A DNA stretch of 64,000 bases from Delphinus delphis (Eukaryota; Chordata; Mammalia; Artiodactyla; Delphinidae), in the NCBI RefSeq assembly GCF_949987515.2, contig NC_082697.1, forward strand, positions 85,564,072 to 85,628,071, in the 5' to 3' direction. A program made the position numbers and the translations under genes. Below, in pieces: positions 21,911 through 33,287 of the stretch (the first letter of the stretch is position 1; each line of letters opens with the position of its first letter). The notes under the pieces were generated by a model. The model was not told where the DNA came from. It saw only the letters and a program-made list of their open reading frames with translations, and searched no databases.

Positions 21911-22356
21911 TAAAAAAACAATGAAATAATGCCATCTGCAGCAACACGGATGGATCTGGAGATTACCATACTAAGTGAAGTAAGCCCTACAGAGAAAGAC
22001 AAATGTCATATGATATCGCTTATATGTGGAATCTAAAAAAAAGATACAAATGAACTTATATACAAAACAGAAATAGACCCACAGATAGAGAAAACAAACT
22101 TCTGGTTACCAAAGGGGAAGGGGGAAGTGGGATAAATTAGGAGTTTGGGATTAACATATACACACTACTAAAAATAAAGTAGATAACCAACAAGGACCTA
22201 CTATATATAGCACAGGGAACTATACTCAATATTTTGTAATAATCTATAAGGGAAAAGAATATGAAAAAATAGATATATGTATAACTGAATCACTTTGCTG
22301 TACACCTAAAACTAACACAACCTTGTAAATCAACCACACTTCAATAAAACAACAAC
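21911..22356 (+). mobile_element. 5'-truncated L1 3' UTR with target-site duplication
   Basis: It starts in the last part of ORF2 ('gccatctgcagcaacacgga') and covers the 3' UTR ('ggataaccaacaaggaccta', 'gtataactgaatcactttgc', 'tgtacacctaaaactaacac'), ending at 'caataaaacaacaac'. Flanking 12-mers aacaatggcctg (21899-21910) and aacaacggcctg (22357-22368) differ by one base, a good target-site duplication. Non-coding and about 450 bp long. Confidence 0.92.
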
Positions 22357-22457
22357 AACAACGGCCTGACAGTACCATTCCTAATTTTCCATCTTCCTTA
22401 GGTTAGTATTGTTCATAGTTCTCAATTCTAAGTGGAAAAAAATCCTATAGCTTAAAC

Positions 22458-22472
22458 AAAAAAGAGAATGTA
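22458..22472. repeat. SINE target-site copy whose partner is inverted
   Basis: aaaaaagagaatgta lies directly before the plus-strand SINE. Its expected second copy is not found in direct orientation after the A tail. It is found reversed, with one extra ga, at 22721-22738. Confidence 0.8.
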
Positions 22473-22685
22473 GGGCTTCCCTGGTGGCGCAGTGGTTGAG
22501 GGTCCGCCTGCCGATGCAGGGGACGCGGGTTTGTGCCCCGGTCCGGGAGGATCCCACGTGCCGCGGAGTGGCTGGGCCTGTGAGCCGTGGCCGCTGAGCC
22601 TGCGCGTCCGGAGCCTGTGCTCCACAATGGGAGAGGTCACAGCAGTGGGAGACCCGTGTACCGCAAAAAAAAAAAAAAAAAAAAA
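22473..22685 (+). mobile_element. CHR-type SINE, short form, left arm of an inverted pair
   Basis: It is complete from 'gggcttccctggtggcgcag' through 'gtccgcctgccgatgcaggg', 'ggtttgtgccccggtccggg', 'gccgcggagtggctgggcct' and 'gagacccgtgtaccgc' to an A tail of about 21 (22665-22685). The body is of the young 200-bp class. Unlike the other young copies it lacks a direct target-site duplication, which the flipped spacer next to it explains. Frames here on both strands are SINE-derived. Confidence 0.95.
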
Positions 22686-22732
22686 GCCTTCCACTCCAGG
22701 GCTACTTGCTTGCATTGTGGGTACATTCTCTC
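22686..22732. other. inverted spacer between two SINEs
   Basis: This spacer starts with gccttccactc and ends with gtacattctctc. Both ends are reverse complements of sequence lying outside the two SINEs (gagtggaaggc at 22827-22837 and aaaaaagagaatgta at 22458-22472). If the spacer is flipped, each SINE gains a proper direct target-site duplication. Direct observation supports the inverted-repeat relations; the inversion event is inferred. Confidence 0.75.
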
Positions 22733-22826
22733 TTTTTTTTTTTTTTTTCCCCCCGGACCGGGGCACGAACCCGCTTCCCCTGCATCGGCAGGCGGACTCT
22801 CAACCACTGCACCACCATGGAAGCCC
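22733..22826 (-). mobile_element. CHR-type SINE 5' half with A tail, right arm of inverted pair
   Basis: On the minus strand it reads 'gggcttccatggtggtgcag', 'gtccgcctgccgatgcaggg', 'ggttcgtgccccggtccggg', then directly a run of G and A. Only the tRNA-like head of about 78 bp is present, and the rest of the usual 200-bp body is missing. This is the only minus-strand CHR copy in the window. It could be an insertion that was internally shortened, or the product of exchange with the neighbouring plus-strand SINE. Confidence 0.9.
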
Positions 22827-22839
22827 GAGTGGAAGGCTT

Positions 22840-25149
22840 CTACCTGTAAGGGACCCAGATTCCTAGAGTGTCATCAGGGCTTGAGTCCCTGGGCTCTGCT
22901 CCCTCCAAGTGCTGCATTCCTCAGAGGAGCTCTCCCACAGAGCCAAGAAGGCAGCCTCTTGGCAGCCCACATACAAGCAGCAATCCAGAAAGAAAAGGCA
23001 ATCTTGCCTTGCTAGTCCTGCAGAAAAGTACCAAACGGGATGCCAATCGACCTAGTGGACCACATGCCCATCCCCTGAACTAATGCTGTGTCTCCACGAT
23101 GATGCTGTAGAGTTCTACGGGAGGAAGAGGGGGCCGGCGTGAGGGGTACAGTAACTAAGAGCTTCCACCAAAGAACTATGTTTAGGCATGTGCACGCAGT
23201 GTGGAAAAAAGGGAGGTTTGCAAAAAAACAAGACAGAAGGAAAACCATTCCAGATAGAAAACTACAGCTGCCATAGCCCACTGTACCAAATTTTTCAACT
23301 TTTCATCTTTACAAAAGTAAGCCTTTCTTTAAGTTAAATCTTACATTTTATTTTTGTACAGAGGGCAAAGAGAGAAAAGCAGAGCTGGATGGAAAGTGGG
23401 GAGGAACAGTGTCTTCCCCCCACCGCTACATACATCCCTTACCCCCAAATTGATGCCTGAGGGAACTCCCATAACTCCTGGAGTTCTGAGGAGCAGTCTG
23501 AAAACCAGGGCTCTAATTTAGATGTTTTTGGGGAAAAGCTGCACTAATGTCCCAAACCATGCCTTAGAAATGTTGTACCATATTCTTATCCAGAACAATC
23601 ATTATTTAATCCTTATTTGCAATTGCAAAGAGAAATTAAACAGTTAAAATGTTTAATGATTTTATTAAATGCTTAAAACCCACCACATTTTGGCTCCATC
23701 TAGGATGCATTCTTATTTACTGTAGTGCAAGCACATATAAAGGTCTCAGAAATCAAGTCCTCCAGGGATGACTGCCAATTGGTTTAATTTTCAAAATCAA
23801 TATCAGTGCTCAGAGCTACTAGAATGTTCAAACCTACAGAAAATTCTAGCTGCATAGTATTTCCAGACAACATTTTGAGATTGCTTTTATAGAACAATTT
23901 TTATGAGTCATACCTTAGCTTATGCCGTAAGCCTGAAAGAACATTTTAATGATCAGATTAGCTAATTGCTCCAAATGTCCTCCCTCATTAAAATAACTTA
24001 CTAATGAAACACACTGCCAAAGATCACCATTTCTAGCACCAGAAATGAATAGGTACAGCTTACACATCAATCTATGAACATCACTAATGATTTAAAGTTT
24101 TATTAAGCTACATTCTGTGTTACTAAATATAGTTTTTAAAGCAAATATAATTGAGAAGTACATCTGTCCATAACTACAACAGAGTGTGAAAGAGGAAAAA
24201 AGATACACTTAATTACAAATCATAAATACAGCAGCAGAGAAAGTTCAGCTCATCTTTTTTGTTTTTAAGAAGGTACTGTCATCATAGAAGATCTGCCCAG
24301 TGGTCAGATAATAATATGTGCACCTCTCAGACCATCCTCAACGTGCTAACACTTAACTCATTGATATCTGTTTGCTTTCTCTTCAGTCCCTCAGGTCAGA
24401 GCTATGTGACACCTATGTCATCTTAGCACCTGTGCCATTATATTTTAAAACTTGGTTCTGTGTTTTCTGGTTTCTGTATCATGTTCAAGTAAGAGGAAGA
24501 AAGAGGTAGGAGAGAAAAGTGGACAGAGATGGAGGGAGGGAAAAAAACAGAAAGAGGAAAGAGCCTGATAAAGAGGGGAAGCCAAGAGAAAAAAACTTAA
24601 AAACATCACATTTTCTAGGACCACGAGTATCCACATGTACATCAACTACAAGAGTGTCCCGAGTCTCTCAAAGAGAGACTGCATTCTGACTACAGACACA
24701 TGATTTCAAGAGAAAGAAATGGAAGAGATACTTAAAGAGATTAACATGATCAAGCAGGTATTTTTCTGATAAGCTCAGAAATGTTCAAAAGACAAAGACA
24801 TGTCGCGTATAAAAGAATAGCATGAATCTCTAGAATTATTATCAGGAAACAATCTCAGAATAAGATGAGGTTTGTAAAAAATGAAGTTCCATTTAGTTAT
24901 ACTACACTGTTAACAATTACAGAAAACGTAACTCTACAAATACTTTCTTGGTCAAAGAAAATAATCTTCAGAATACATACAGAAAACTAAACATTGGAAA
25001 AAGGAAAACTAAAATCCAAAGATTGGTGAAGACAGTGAATTAGTGAGTCTTAGATACTCTAAATAAACTGCAGCCTCCTAACTTGCATGAATTACAACGT
25101 AGGAACTTATGGATGAGCTCATGGAATACCTGCCTTAATCTTTCAAGAG
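22840..25149. other. unassigned sequence
   Basis: No gene or repeat is recognised. The interval contains a purine-rich stretch at 24489-24600 (agaggaagaaag, ggagggaggg) that makes a T/C-rich minus frame without meaning, and small plus frames near 22868-23083 that have no known family. Confidence 0.45.
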
Positions 25150-25312
25150 AGGTAACAAATGTGAGTGCTTCTAGGAGCTGGCAATGTCCTACTTCTTGAT
25201 CTCAGTGGTGACTACACAGCTGTTTATTTTACAGTTGGATGAACTGTACACATCAGCTTTATGCACTATTTTATGTGCTGTATTTCACACAAAATAAAGG
25301 TTAAAAAATTTA
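25150..25312 (+). repeat. old L1M 3'-terminal fragment
   Basis: 'tcctacttcttgatctcagt', 'ggtgactacacagctgttta', 'gaactgtacacatcagcttt' and 'ttcacacaaaataaaggtta' is the end of an old L1 3' UTR in forward orientation, finishing in a short A-rich tail. Confidence 0.68.
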
Positions 25313-26115
25313 AGAGGCACCAGATGGCTGGGGAAGGGCAAATGCTTTCAAGAACTATAGCTAGGTATATTTAATATGAATCCCTACCAAGAGTCTTACA
25401 AACTAAGAGAATAGTTTGTAAAAGCTAATGAAGATGTCATGGGAATTCATACAATACAAGGCCATGAAACCCTCCTTTTACAACAATGTTACTTGTCAGC
25501 AACTATAGCTTGTAAGAGCTATGAGGTGTCCTACTCATACAGTGCAGCCCTCATGGTAAGGGAGTGGGGGAAGGTAAGATGGAGAAGTGCCCTGAATGTT
25601 GGAACTGTTGTGTAATTTCCTAACTTTGAAGAACCAGACATAAAGGGAGTTAATTATTGGATCAAATTCACTCTAGAGGGAGGGCTCTGGGATGTGCTGC
25701 AAAGGTCTATGTCCTGTCCTCTCAAGACGTGCAGGTAAGAATATGGAAGGCATACAACAGCAGATTTCACGGATAATGAATTTGGGCATGATAGATGAAT
25801 TCAGGGGATAGTTTCTGAAATTAGGACCAGAAGCCCTTAAAATACAGATGGTAAGGATGCATGCCTAAAAGTATAAACATGTGGACAGATGGGTAGGAAG
25901 TCAAGGGTGTGTCCACTAATGGCTTCTATCTCTTCTATGAAGGACACCTGTGAGGAGGGAGACACCAGGGGACTGAGAAGGATGGGGTAAAGTTGACGTA
26001 GAGAATGGAAGAGAAAGCTGACTGGAAACATAGTGGAAATTTTAAGATTTAAATTTGCAAATGGCAAAGAGTACATTTTCACCAATGGATGTCTATATTT
26101 TAAAAATAACTCCAT
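25313..26115. other. unassigned sequence
   Basis: No family recognised. A 94-codon minus frame at 25837-26121 has no known product and partly runs into the L1 at 26116. Confidence 0.45.
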
Positions 26116-26338
26116 ATCCATATATCCACTCTTTTTTGAGATTCTTTTCCCATATAGGACAGAGTACTGAGTGGAGTTTCCTGTGCTATACAGTAGGTCC
26201 TTATTAGTTATCTATTTTATATATAGTAATGTATATGTATAACAGATTCACTTTACTGTACACCTGAAACTAACACAACATTGTAAACCAACTATACCCC
26301 AATAAAAATTAAGAATAAATAAAATTAAATTAAAAATT
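26116..26338 (+). mobile_element. short L1 3' end with inverted 5' part (twin-primed)
   Basis: The right part ('acagattcactttactgtac', 'acacctgaaactaacacaac', 'ccaataaaaatt') is the L1 3' terminus in forward orientation. The left part from about 26116 to 26228 is the L1 3' UTR just upstream of it, but reversed: 'cctgtgctatacagtaggtc', 'cttattagttatctatttta'. Flanks with 'aactccat' before (about 26108-26115) and after (about 26345-26352) suggest one insertion. An inverted 5' segment is the mark of twin priming during L1 integration. Confidence 0.82.
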
Positions 26339-26352
26339 AAAAAAGAACTCCA

Positions 26353-27283
26353 TTATTGATATGAATGACTCATTTATATTTTAACAAAGATTTTTAGCCC
26401 TAATTTCAGAGAAGATTCAAAATCAAATTTTAGATATGAGATATTCTGAAATCTTCAGTTACCTTAGTATTTTTAAAAACCTTATATCTTACTAAAATAC
26501 ATCAATGGATTTATCACATAACATGACTGATAAAGGACTAGATTTGGCCAGATAGGTCCCTTCCAATTTAAATCAAAGAAAATGAGGAAATAAACTAACT
26601 GAAACTTAGTTATAATCATATAATTAGAACTTCCCAATAGATACAAGAAAGTAAACCACTATCACATACATTAAGTGTTGCTTGGTTAATTATTTTAAGC
26701 ATCTATAGTTACATAGCAGAGAGAATTCCTTACCGTAGTCAACTAAATATAGTTAAGTTCAACAGTTTCTTCATTTAACTTTGCTTCAGTCTATTTCGTT
26801 TTGAGATATTTAAGCACAATATAGTCAATAATATTTTGCCCTTATCCTTCAGGATATGTTTTTCATAAGGGCAAGGGTTAATGCCTTAGCTAACAGAGCT
26901 CAACAGTCTAGCCAGGCTTACAAAGCCAATGTGAAAGCCAATGAAATGTAATTAACTGTATGTGATTTAATAAATGTGTGGTTTTGATATGCATGAAAAA
27001 ATACAGATTGATCATTTGAGTTAATTCTTTTCAGGAGCTTTTAAAGCATTAAATGATACAAAAAATGTTCCTGCAAATGAAATGTGAGGACTGTTAAATT
27101 TAACTTTTATGATGTTGCTTTTACCAACATTTTCCCCAGAAAATTAATTTCTAAAATGATAATTACCAATGAAAAACATTGTTTTAAAAGACCTCTTCCT
27201 TATATTCATTTATGCAGGCATAAACATGACATAAAATGAAGTCATACTGTCCTGATTTGTTCACAGCTCTGGTTTTTTGTCTT
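26353..27283. other. unassigned AT-rich sequence
   Basis: No gene or repeat recognised; no frame above the length expected by chance. Confidence 0.5.
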
Positions 27284-27297
27284 AAAAAAATAATCTG

Positions 27298-27580
27298 GGG
27301 CTTCCCCGGTGGCGCAGTGATTAAGAATCTGCCTGCCAATGCAGGGGACACGGGTTCAAGCCCTGGTCTGGGAAGATCACACATGCCGCGGAACAACTAA
27401 GCCCGTGAGCCACAACTACTGAGCCTGCGCATCTGGAGCCTGTGCTCCACAACGGGAGAGGCCGTGACAGTGAGAGGCCTGCGCACCGCGATGAAGAGTG
27501 GCCCCCACTCGCTGCAACTGGAGAAAGCCCTCGCACAGAAGCGAAGACCCAACACAGCCAAAAATAAATAAATAAATTTA
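27298..27580 (+). mobile_element. CHR-type SINE, intermediate form
   Basis: The head is 'gggcttccccggtggcgcag', the B-box-like text is 'ggttcaagccc', and the 3' extension 'gagaaagccctcgcacagaa' and 'gaagacccaacacagcc' precedes an (aaat)n tail. The left target copy aaaaaaataatctg is at 27284-27297. The right copy ends at 27602 and has grown an (aat)n stretch. Length and body type match the 21546 copy. Overlapping minus frames are SINE-derived. Confidence 0.95.
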
Positions 27581-27637
27581 AAAAAATAATAATAATAATC
27601 TGAACCTTGGTGAAATGGACGGTGGTCTAAAATGTTG

Positions 27638-27815
27638 ATTCAGAACCCAATTCTACCACAGAATGTGTTACTTGGGCAACTGGTCAACCTCGCTGTGGGC
27701 TGGCTCCCTATCTTCAACCTCATGGGATCATTGTAAGGACTACACAAGGCACCCTATGCCCTTTCCACCCTATGAAAAGCACTCTGCACAGAGGCTGGCA
27801 CAGGATCTGCTCAAG
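27638..27815 (+). repeat. MIR SINE fragment
   Basis: 'gaacccaattctaccacaga', 'gtgttacttgggcaactggt', 'caacctcatgggatcattgt' and 'aaagcactctgcacagaggc' follow the MIR core-to-3' order in forward orientation. The 91-codon plus frame overlapping it is not a gene. Confidence 0.68.
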
Positions 27816-28387
27816 CACATTAGACTGATGCTTCCATTCATCATTTGTATGGAGTCCACTGTGAATGGTCCTTCACCCAACAATGACAAACATGGCCCGT
27901 GTAACTACGAATCACATGGTCTGTGTATGCTAACCTAGTTATTGTGGTTTCCATTCATGACAGAGTGATAATATTTGCAATAGGTCTGGGAGTGGTGGGC
28001 AGCCCCACTGGGCATTCAGAAATGGACTATAGCCAATTCTTGGGTGAACCATTAAGGAAACTACACAAAGGGCACAACTAATTAGAGCTACACACTTTTT
28101 GAATTTTATGGAGTAGAAACAGAATATGGGTTAAGCTGTTAATTCCAAGTAGTAGTAAAATTTAACCTCTCAATTTGTGTTTTAATTTTTTTAATTATGA
28201 TTATTTCAAAAATTGGGAGTCATGGTCAGTACATTTTATAAATACAAATGTGGTCTAAGTTTATATCAGCTTTTATTCTAAATGCCAGCAATTTTCAAAA
28301 CAACCCCCAAATGAAAGATATTCACTAAAATGTATAAGCACCAATCCAAGATTAAGCCAGGCACCTTAAGAAGAGTAAAAGAGGATA
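27816..28387. other. unassigned sequence
   Basis: No recognised gene or repeat. Confidence 0.5.
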
Positions 28388-28389
28388 TA

Positions 28390-28598
28390 CAGCTGACCCT
28401 TAAACAATGCAGGGATTAGGGGCACCAATCCCAAACAGTTGAAAATTTGCGTTTAACTTTACAGTCCAGTTGGCCCTCTATGCATCTGTGATGCAACCAA
28501 CCACAGGCTGTGTAGTAATGTAGTATGTATTTAGTGAAAAATATCTGCGTATAAGTGGACCCGCACTGTTCAAACCAGTGTTGTTCAAGGGTCAACTG
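28390..28598 (+). mobile_element. Tigger-like (Tc1/mariner) non-autonomous DNA transposon
   Basis: The ends are cagctgacccttaaacaa and ttgttcaagggtcaactg, imperfect terminal inverted repeats agreeing at 16 of 18 positions. The element is flanked by TA on both sides (28388-28389 and 28599-28600), the target duplication of Tc1/mariner elements. Internal text ('ccagttggccctctatgcat', 'tgatgcaaccaaccacaggc') matches a common mammalian Tigger-derived short element. No transposase is encoded, so it moved with help from another copy and is long dead. Confidence 0.85.
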
Positions 28599-28600
28599 TA

Positions 28601-30389
28601 ATCTACTTCATGGTCTTGAATTCTTCCATGCCATCGTCTGCATCACTTAGATATCCAGCCTCCACTCAAAAAAGGTAACAATAACAGGATCCAAATTAGA
28701 GAAACTGCCTCAGGAAAAGAAACTCTAGATTGGGATAATGTGGAAAATTTTTTAAAAACAAAAAACTAATGAGCCAATGGGATATAATCACCGGAAAAAC
28801 GCATGTATCCACCTGACACTTAACCTACCCTTCTATGCCTTGTTTTTCAAGGCAAATCCTATTTCAACAAGCTGTTTCCATGTATAGTGTGTTCCTGCAT
28901 CCATGACATGACAAATTAGTTCTTCCACCTGGTGTCTGTCCTACTTCAGATCTTTACTCTTTCAAAACATAGGCCAGAACTCATTTCCTTTTAAGAAGTA
29001 GTGAATTCCTGAATCTTTTCATGCTACTCTTTTTCTTTTTAAAAAGAAAAGGGGGGATGGGGGAGTTTCTCCAGATCACCAACAATCAGTAATAATCTGA
29101 AATGCCTCTTCTCTCTTATCCTCAGAAATGGACACGGGAAGGGATGGTTAAATCCCAAACTCGTGCATCTCTGAAGGCCTACAGGTGCCTCTGCTACCAT
29201 CGTTTAAATATGGAACTAGAAATAATCTACTTCCGCCTGTCTGAGCCTCAAATTTCCTTCAATGTCCAGCCCACAGTCACACTATAGGCTCAGCTGGTCT
29301 CCAGAGCTCTAAGTAAATGAAAACAGGGACCACAGCCTGTGAACTAAAACCTTCATGTAAATACCCTGTTTCTGGTAAATCCACAGATTTCTTGGTCAAG
29401 GTACACTCTCCTGCCACCAGCAGGAATGATCTTTTCCCCCTTTAGCTCAGAGACTTACTTCCTAATCCCATTTAGATGATCACAAGCCGCTAGGGAAAGG
29501 AAAATTTTCAAAAATACTGGAGATCTCTGGAATACAGAATTATCAAAAATTTGGACATTAAGAAAACTACACACAGATGCTGACAACTTTTAGTTTGTAG
29601 GTTCAGCGTTCACAGTCTTTCAGGGAGTAGCAAGTAAAAAAGTTAACTGTAGACTGCGTTATCTAAAGTGAAACTTTCTCTAGTTTCTTCAGTAAAGAAG
29701 AACAAAGATTTCTCTCAGCTTTACCCCTAATTCTTTCCATGTATGGTCTCACCAGCTTTCCTCTTTTTACTGATTCCGATGTTCTTATCAATGTTCTCCT
29801 TTAATATTTTTGCCATATCTGATCTCTAACAAAGATATAACTAGCCTTACTTAGTATGGCTTGGTTGTTCTTTACCAGTACTCACTATTCTTAGGTTTCT
29901 TTCTTTTAAGACAGTCTCTTACTCCAATAATATTGCCGTTCTTATATGTTGCATGGTTTTAATTCTTCTACTCCTATTGAAAGACCAGAATATTGCCATA
30001 GACACGCAATTGCTCAGAGTCCACATTCCACTTGTTATGGGAAGCCCAGTCTTACCAAACCTCTAAGAATGTTTATATTCCAGAAATCCAGTACTCTGAT
30101 ATCCTTAAAGACCTTCAGAAAACAATCTAGAAGGGCAACACTTCCTCCAGTGGGGGAATTGGGAGGAAAAGCCCTTAGCTTCTACTATGCGAAACAGTTT
30201 GGATCCACATTCCAGTACAAGATCTTGTGTTCTTCTACATAACCAGAAGACCTACTTAAGTGAATTTCCCAAAGCAGCATTTTGTCCTCAAAGGTGACCT
30301 CGGGCTCCATCTCTAGAAACGCAGAACTTCCACAAATTTTAATATTATTAATTTTTAAATTCTGATTGAGGTTTCAAAAGCTAATTGGG
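28601..30389. other. unassigned sequence
   Basis: No repeat or gene recognised. Plus frames 29102-29287 (61 codons) and 29946-30242 (98 codons) lack any known family; neither has a convincing exon context. Confidence 0.45.
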
Positions 30390-32912
30390 TCAGTAATCAA
30401 AAAATCTCCCAACAAACAAAAGTCCAGGACCAGATGGCTTCACTGGAGATTTCCACTTTTTGAAGGAGAACACCAGTCCTTCTCAAACTCTTCCAAAAAC
30501 ACAGAAGAAGGAGGAACACTTCCAAATTCATTTTACGAGGCCAGCATTACCCTAATACAGTACCAAAATCAGACAAGGACACTACAAGAAAATTATACAA
30601 TATCCCTAATGAGCATAGATGTAAAAATACTCAACAAAATATTACCAAACCAAATTCGACAATACATTAAAAGCACGATCAAGTGGAGTTTATTCCAGGG
30701 ATGCAAAGATGGTTCAACATCTGCAAATCAATGTGATTCATCACATTAACAAAATCAAGGATAAAAATCACATGATCATCTAATAGATGCAGAAAAAGCA
30801 AGTGACAAAATTTAGCATCCACTTATGATAAAAACTCTCAAACTGGGTATACGAGAAACATAATAAAAGCCATATATTACATGCCCACAGCTAACAATAT
30901 ACTCAACAGTGAAAAGCTGAAAGTTTTTTCCTCTGAGATGGAGAATGAGACAAGTGCCTATTCTCACCTCCTTCATTCATTATAGTATTGGAAGTCCCAG
31001 CTGGAGCAATGAGGCAAGGAAAATAAAAAGCATCCAAATCAGAAAGGGAGAAATAAAACTGTCTCTATTTGCAGATGACATTATATATAGAAAATCCTAA
31101 AGATTCCACCAAAAACTGTTAGAACTAATAAATTCAGTAAAGTCACAGGGTACAAAAATATTAAAATTCTGTCCCATTTCTATATACTAATCAACTACAG
31201 TATCACAAAGAGAAATTAAAAAATAATCCCATCTACGATTGCATCAAAAAAATAAAATACCTACGAATACATTTAACAAAGGAAGTAAAAGCCATGTACG
31301 CTGAAAATTCTAAGATATCGATGAAAGAAACTGAAGACACAAATAAACGGAAAAGTATTCCATGCTTATGGACTGGAAGGATATTGTTAAACTGTCCATA
31401 ATACCCAAAGCAATCTACAGATTCAACACAACCCCTACCCAAATTCCAGTGGCATTTTTCACTGAAATCGAATAATCCTAAAAGTTGTACAGAACTACAA
31501 AAGAACCCAAATAACCAAAGCAATCTTGAGAAAGAACAACAAAGCTGGAGGCATCATGAATCCTGATTTCAAACTATATTACAAAGCTACAGTAATCACA
31601 ACAGTATGGTACTGGCACAAAAACAGACCCATAGATCTATGGAACAGAATAGAGAGCCCAGATGTAAACCTGCACATATATGGACAATTAATTTACGACA
31701 AAGGAGCCAAGAATACACAAAGGGGAAAGGACAGTCTCTTCAATAAATGATATTGGGAAAACTAGACAGCCATATGCAAAAGAATAAAACTGGACCACTA
31801 TCTTACATCATACACAAAAATCAACTCAAAATGGATTAAAGACTTAAACATAAGACCTAAAATTGTAAATCTCCTAGAAAACATAGGTGGTAAGCTCCTT
31901 GACATTGGTCTTAATGATGGCTTTTTAAATTTGACACCAAAAGCAAAGGCAACAAAAGCAAAAATGAATAAGTGGGATATCATCAAACCAAAAAGCTTCT
32001 GCACAGCAAAGGAAACCATCAACAAAATGAAAAGGCAACCTATGGAATGGTAGAAAATATCTGCAAATCATGTATCTGACAAGGGGTTAATATCCAAAAT
32101 ATATAAAGAACTCATTTAACTCAACAACAAAAACACCAAACAATTAGATTGAAAAACAGGCAAAAGTCTTGAATAGACATATCCAAAGAAGACAACCAGA
32201 CAGCCAACAAGTACATGAAAAATGTGCTCAACATCACTTATCATTAGGGAAATGCAAATAAAACCACAATGAGATATAACCTCACACCTATTAGAATGGC
32301 TATTATCAAAAAGATAAGAAATAAATGTTGGTAGGATGTGGAAAAAGGGGAATCCCTGTGCACTACTGGCAAGAATGTAAATTGGTGCAGCCACTATGGA
32401 AAAGAGTATGGAGGTTCCTCAATAAATTAAAAATAGAACCATCATATGATCCACAAATTCCACTTCTGGATATTTACCTGAAGGAAATGAAAACACTAAC
32501 TCAAAAAGATATCTGCACACCCATGTTCACTAAAGCATTATTTACAATAGCCAAGACATGGAAACAACCTAAGTGTTCATCAATGGATGAATGGATAAAG
32601 AAAATGTGGTATATATACAATACTACTCAGCCATTAAAAAAAGGAAATGCTGCCGTTCGCGACAGCACGGATGGACCTTGAGGGCATTATGCCCAAGTGA
32701 AATAAATCAGAGAAAGACAAATACCGTATATGGAATCTCACACACACACACACACAAATACACATCTATGAGAATAAGGAGTAGATGAAAGGCATGAGGG
32801 TGGTCAAAAGGTACAAAATGCCAGTCAAAAGTCCTGGAGTTGTAATGTATGGCATGGTAACTATATTTAATAATACTGGATTGCATATTTGAAAGTTTCA
32901 ATAGTAGGGTCA
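30390..32912 (+). mobile_element. old 5'-truncated L1 (ORF2 RT region to 3' UTR)
   Basis: About 2.5 kb of decayed L1 in forward orientation. It starts near 'ccaggaccagatggcttcac' in the RT N-terminal region and passes 'gagcatagatgtaaaaatac', 'attccagggatgcaaagatg', 'cagatgacattatatataga' (damaged RT active-site region), 'gtatggtactggcacaaaaa' and 'ggaagcaatcct'-type C-terminal text. The 3' UTR has 'ggcatggtaactatatttaa' and 'taatactggattgcatattt'. Surviving frame pieces are 30366-30749, 31526-31750 and 32325-32681. None gives an intact domain. Confidence 0.9.
32738..32757. repeat. (CA)n simple repeat in L1 3' UTR
   Basis: A run of nine CA units follows 'tatggaatct', at the place where L1 3' UTRs usually carry an A-rich stretch. 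Confidence 0.88.
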
Positions 32913-32926
32913 ATTACATGTGGCCA

Positions 32927-33276
32927 GGGACTTCCCTGGTGGCGCAGTGGTTAAGTATCCGCCTGCCAATGCACGGGACACAGGTTCGATCCCTGGTCTG
33001 GGAAGATCCCACAAGCTGCAGAGCAACTTAGCCCATGCGCCACAAGTACTGAGCCTGTGTTCTAGAGCCCGTGAACCACAACTACTGAGCCCACGTGTCA
33101 CAACTACTGAAGCCCATGCACCTAGAGCCCATGCTCTGCAACAAGAGAAGCCACCACAATGAGAAGCCTGCGCACCGCAACGAAGAGTAGCCCCCGCTTG
33201 CCACAACTAGAGAAAGCCTGTGCACAGCAACAAAGACCCAACGCAACCAAAAATTAATTAATTAATTTAAAAAAAA
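32927..33276 (+). mobile_element. CHR-type SINE, long form
   Basis: The head is 'gggacttccctggtggcgca', the B-box-like text is 'ggttcgatccctgg', and repeated 'ccacaactactgagccc' blocks and 'gagaaagcctgtgcacag' lead to an (aatt)n tail. At about 350 bp it belongs to the long, older class. Flanks acatgtggcca (to 32926) and acaagtggtca (33277-33287) agree at 9 of 11, an aged target-site duplication. It sits just after the old L1 3' end. Frames on both strands are SINE-derived. Confidence 0.94.
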
Positions 33277-33287
33277 ACAAGTGGTCA

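Noticed and set aside
22445..22866. Overlapping plus and minus frames near 22.5-22.9 kb as coding
   Set aside because: They are translations of two SINEs and their A or T tails (Lys and Phe runs).
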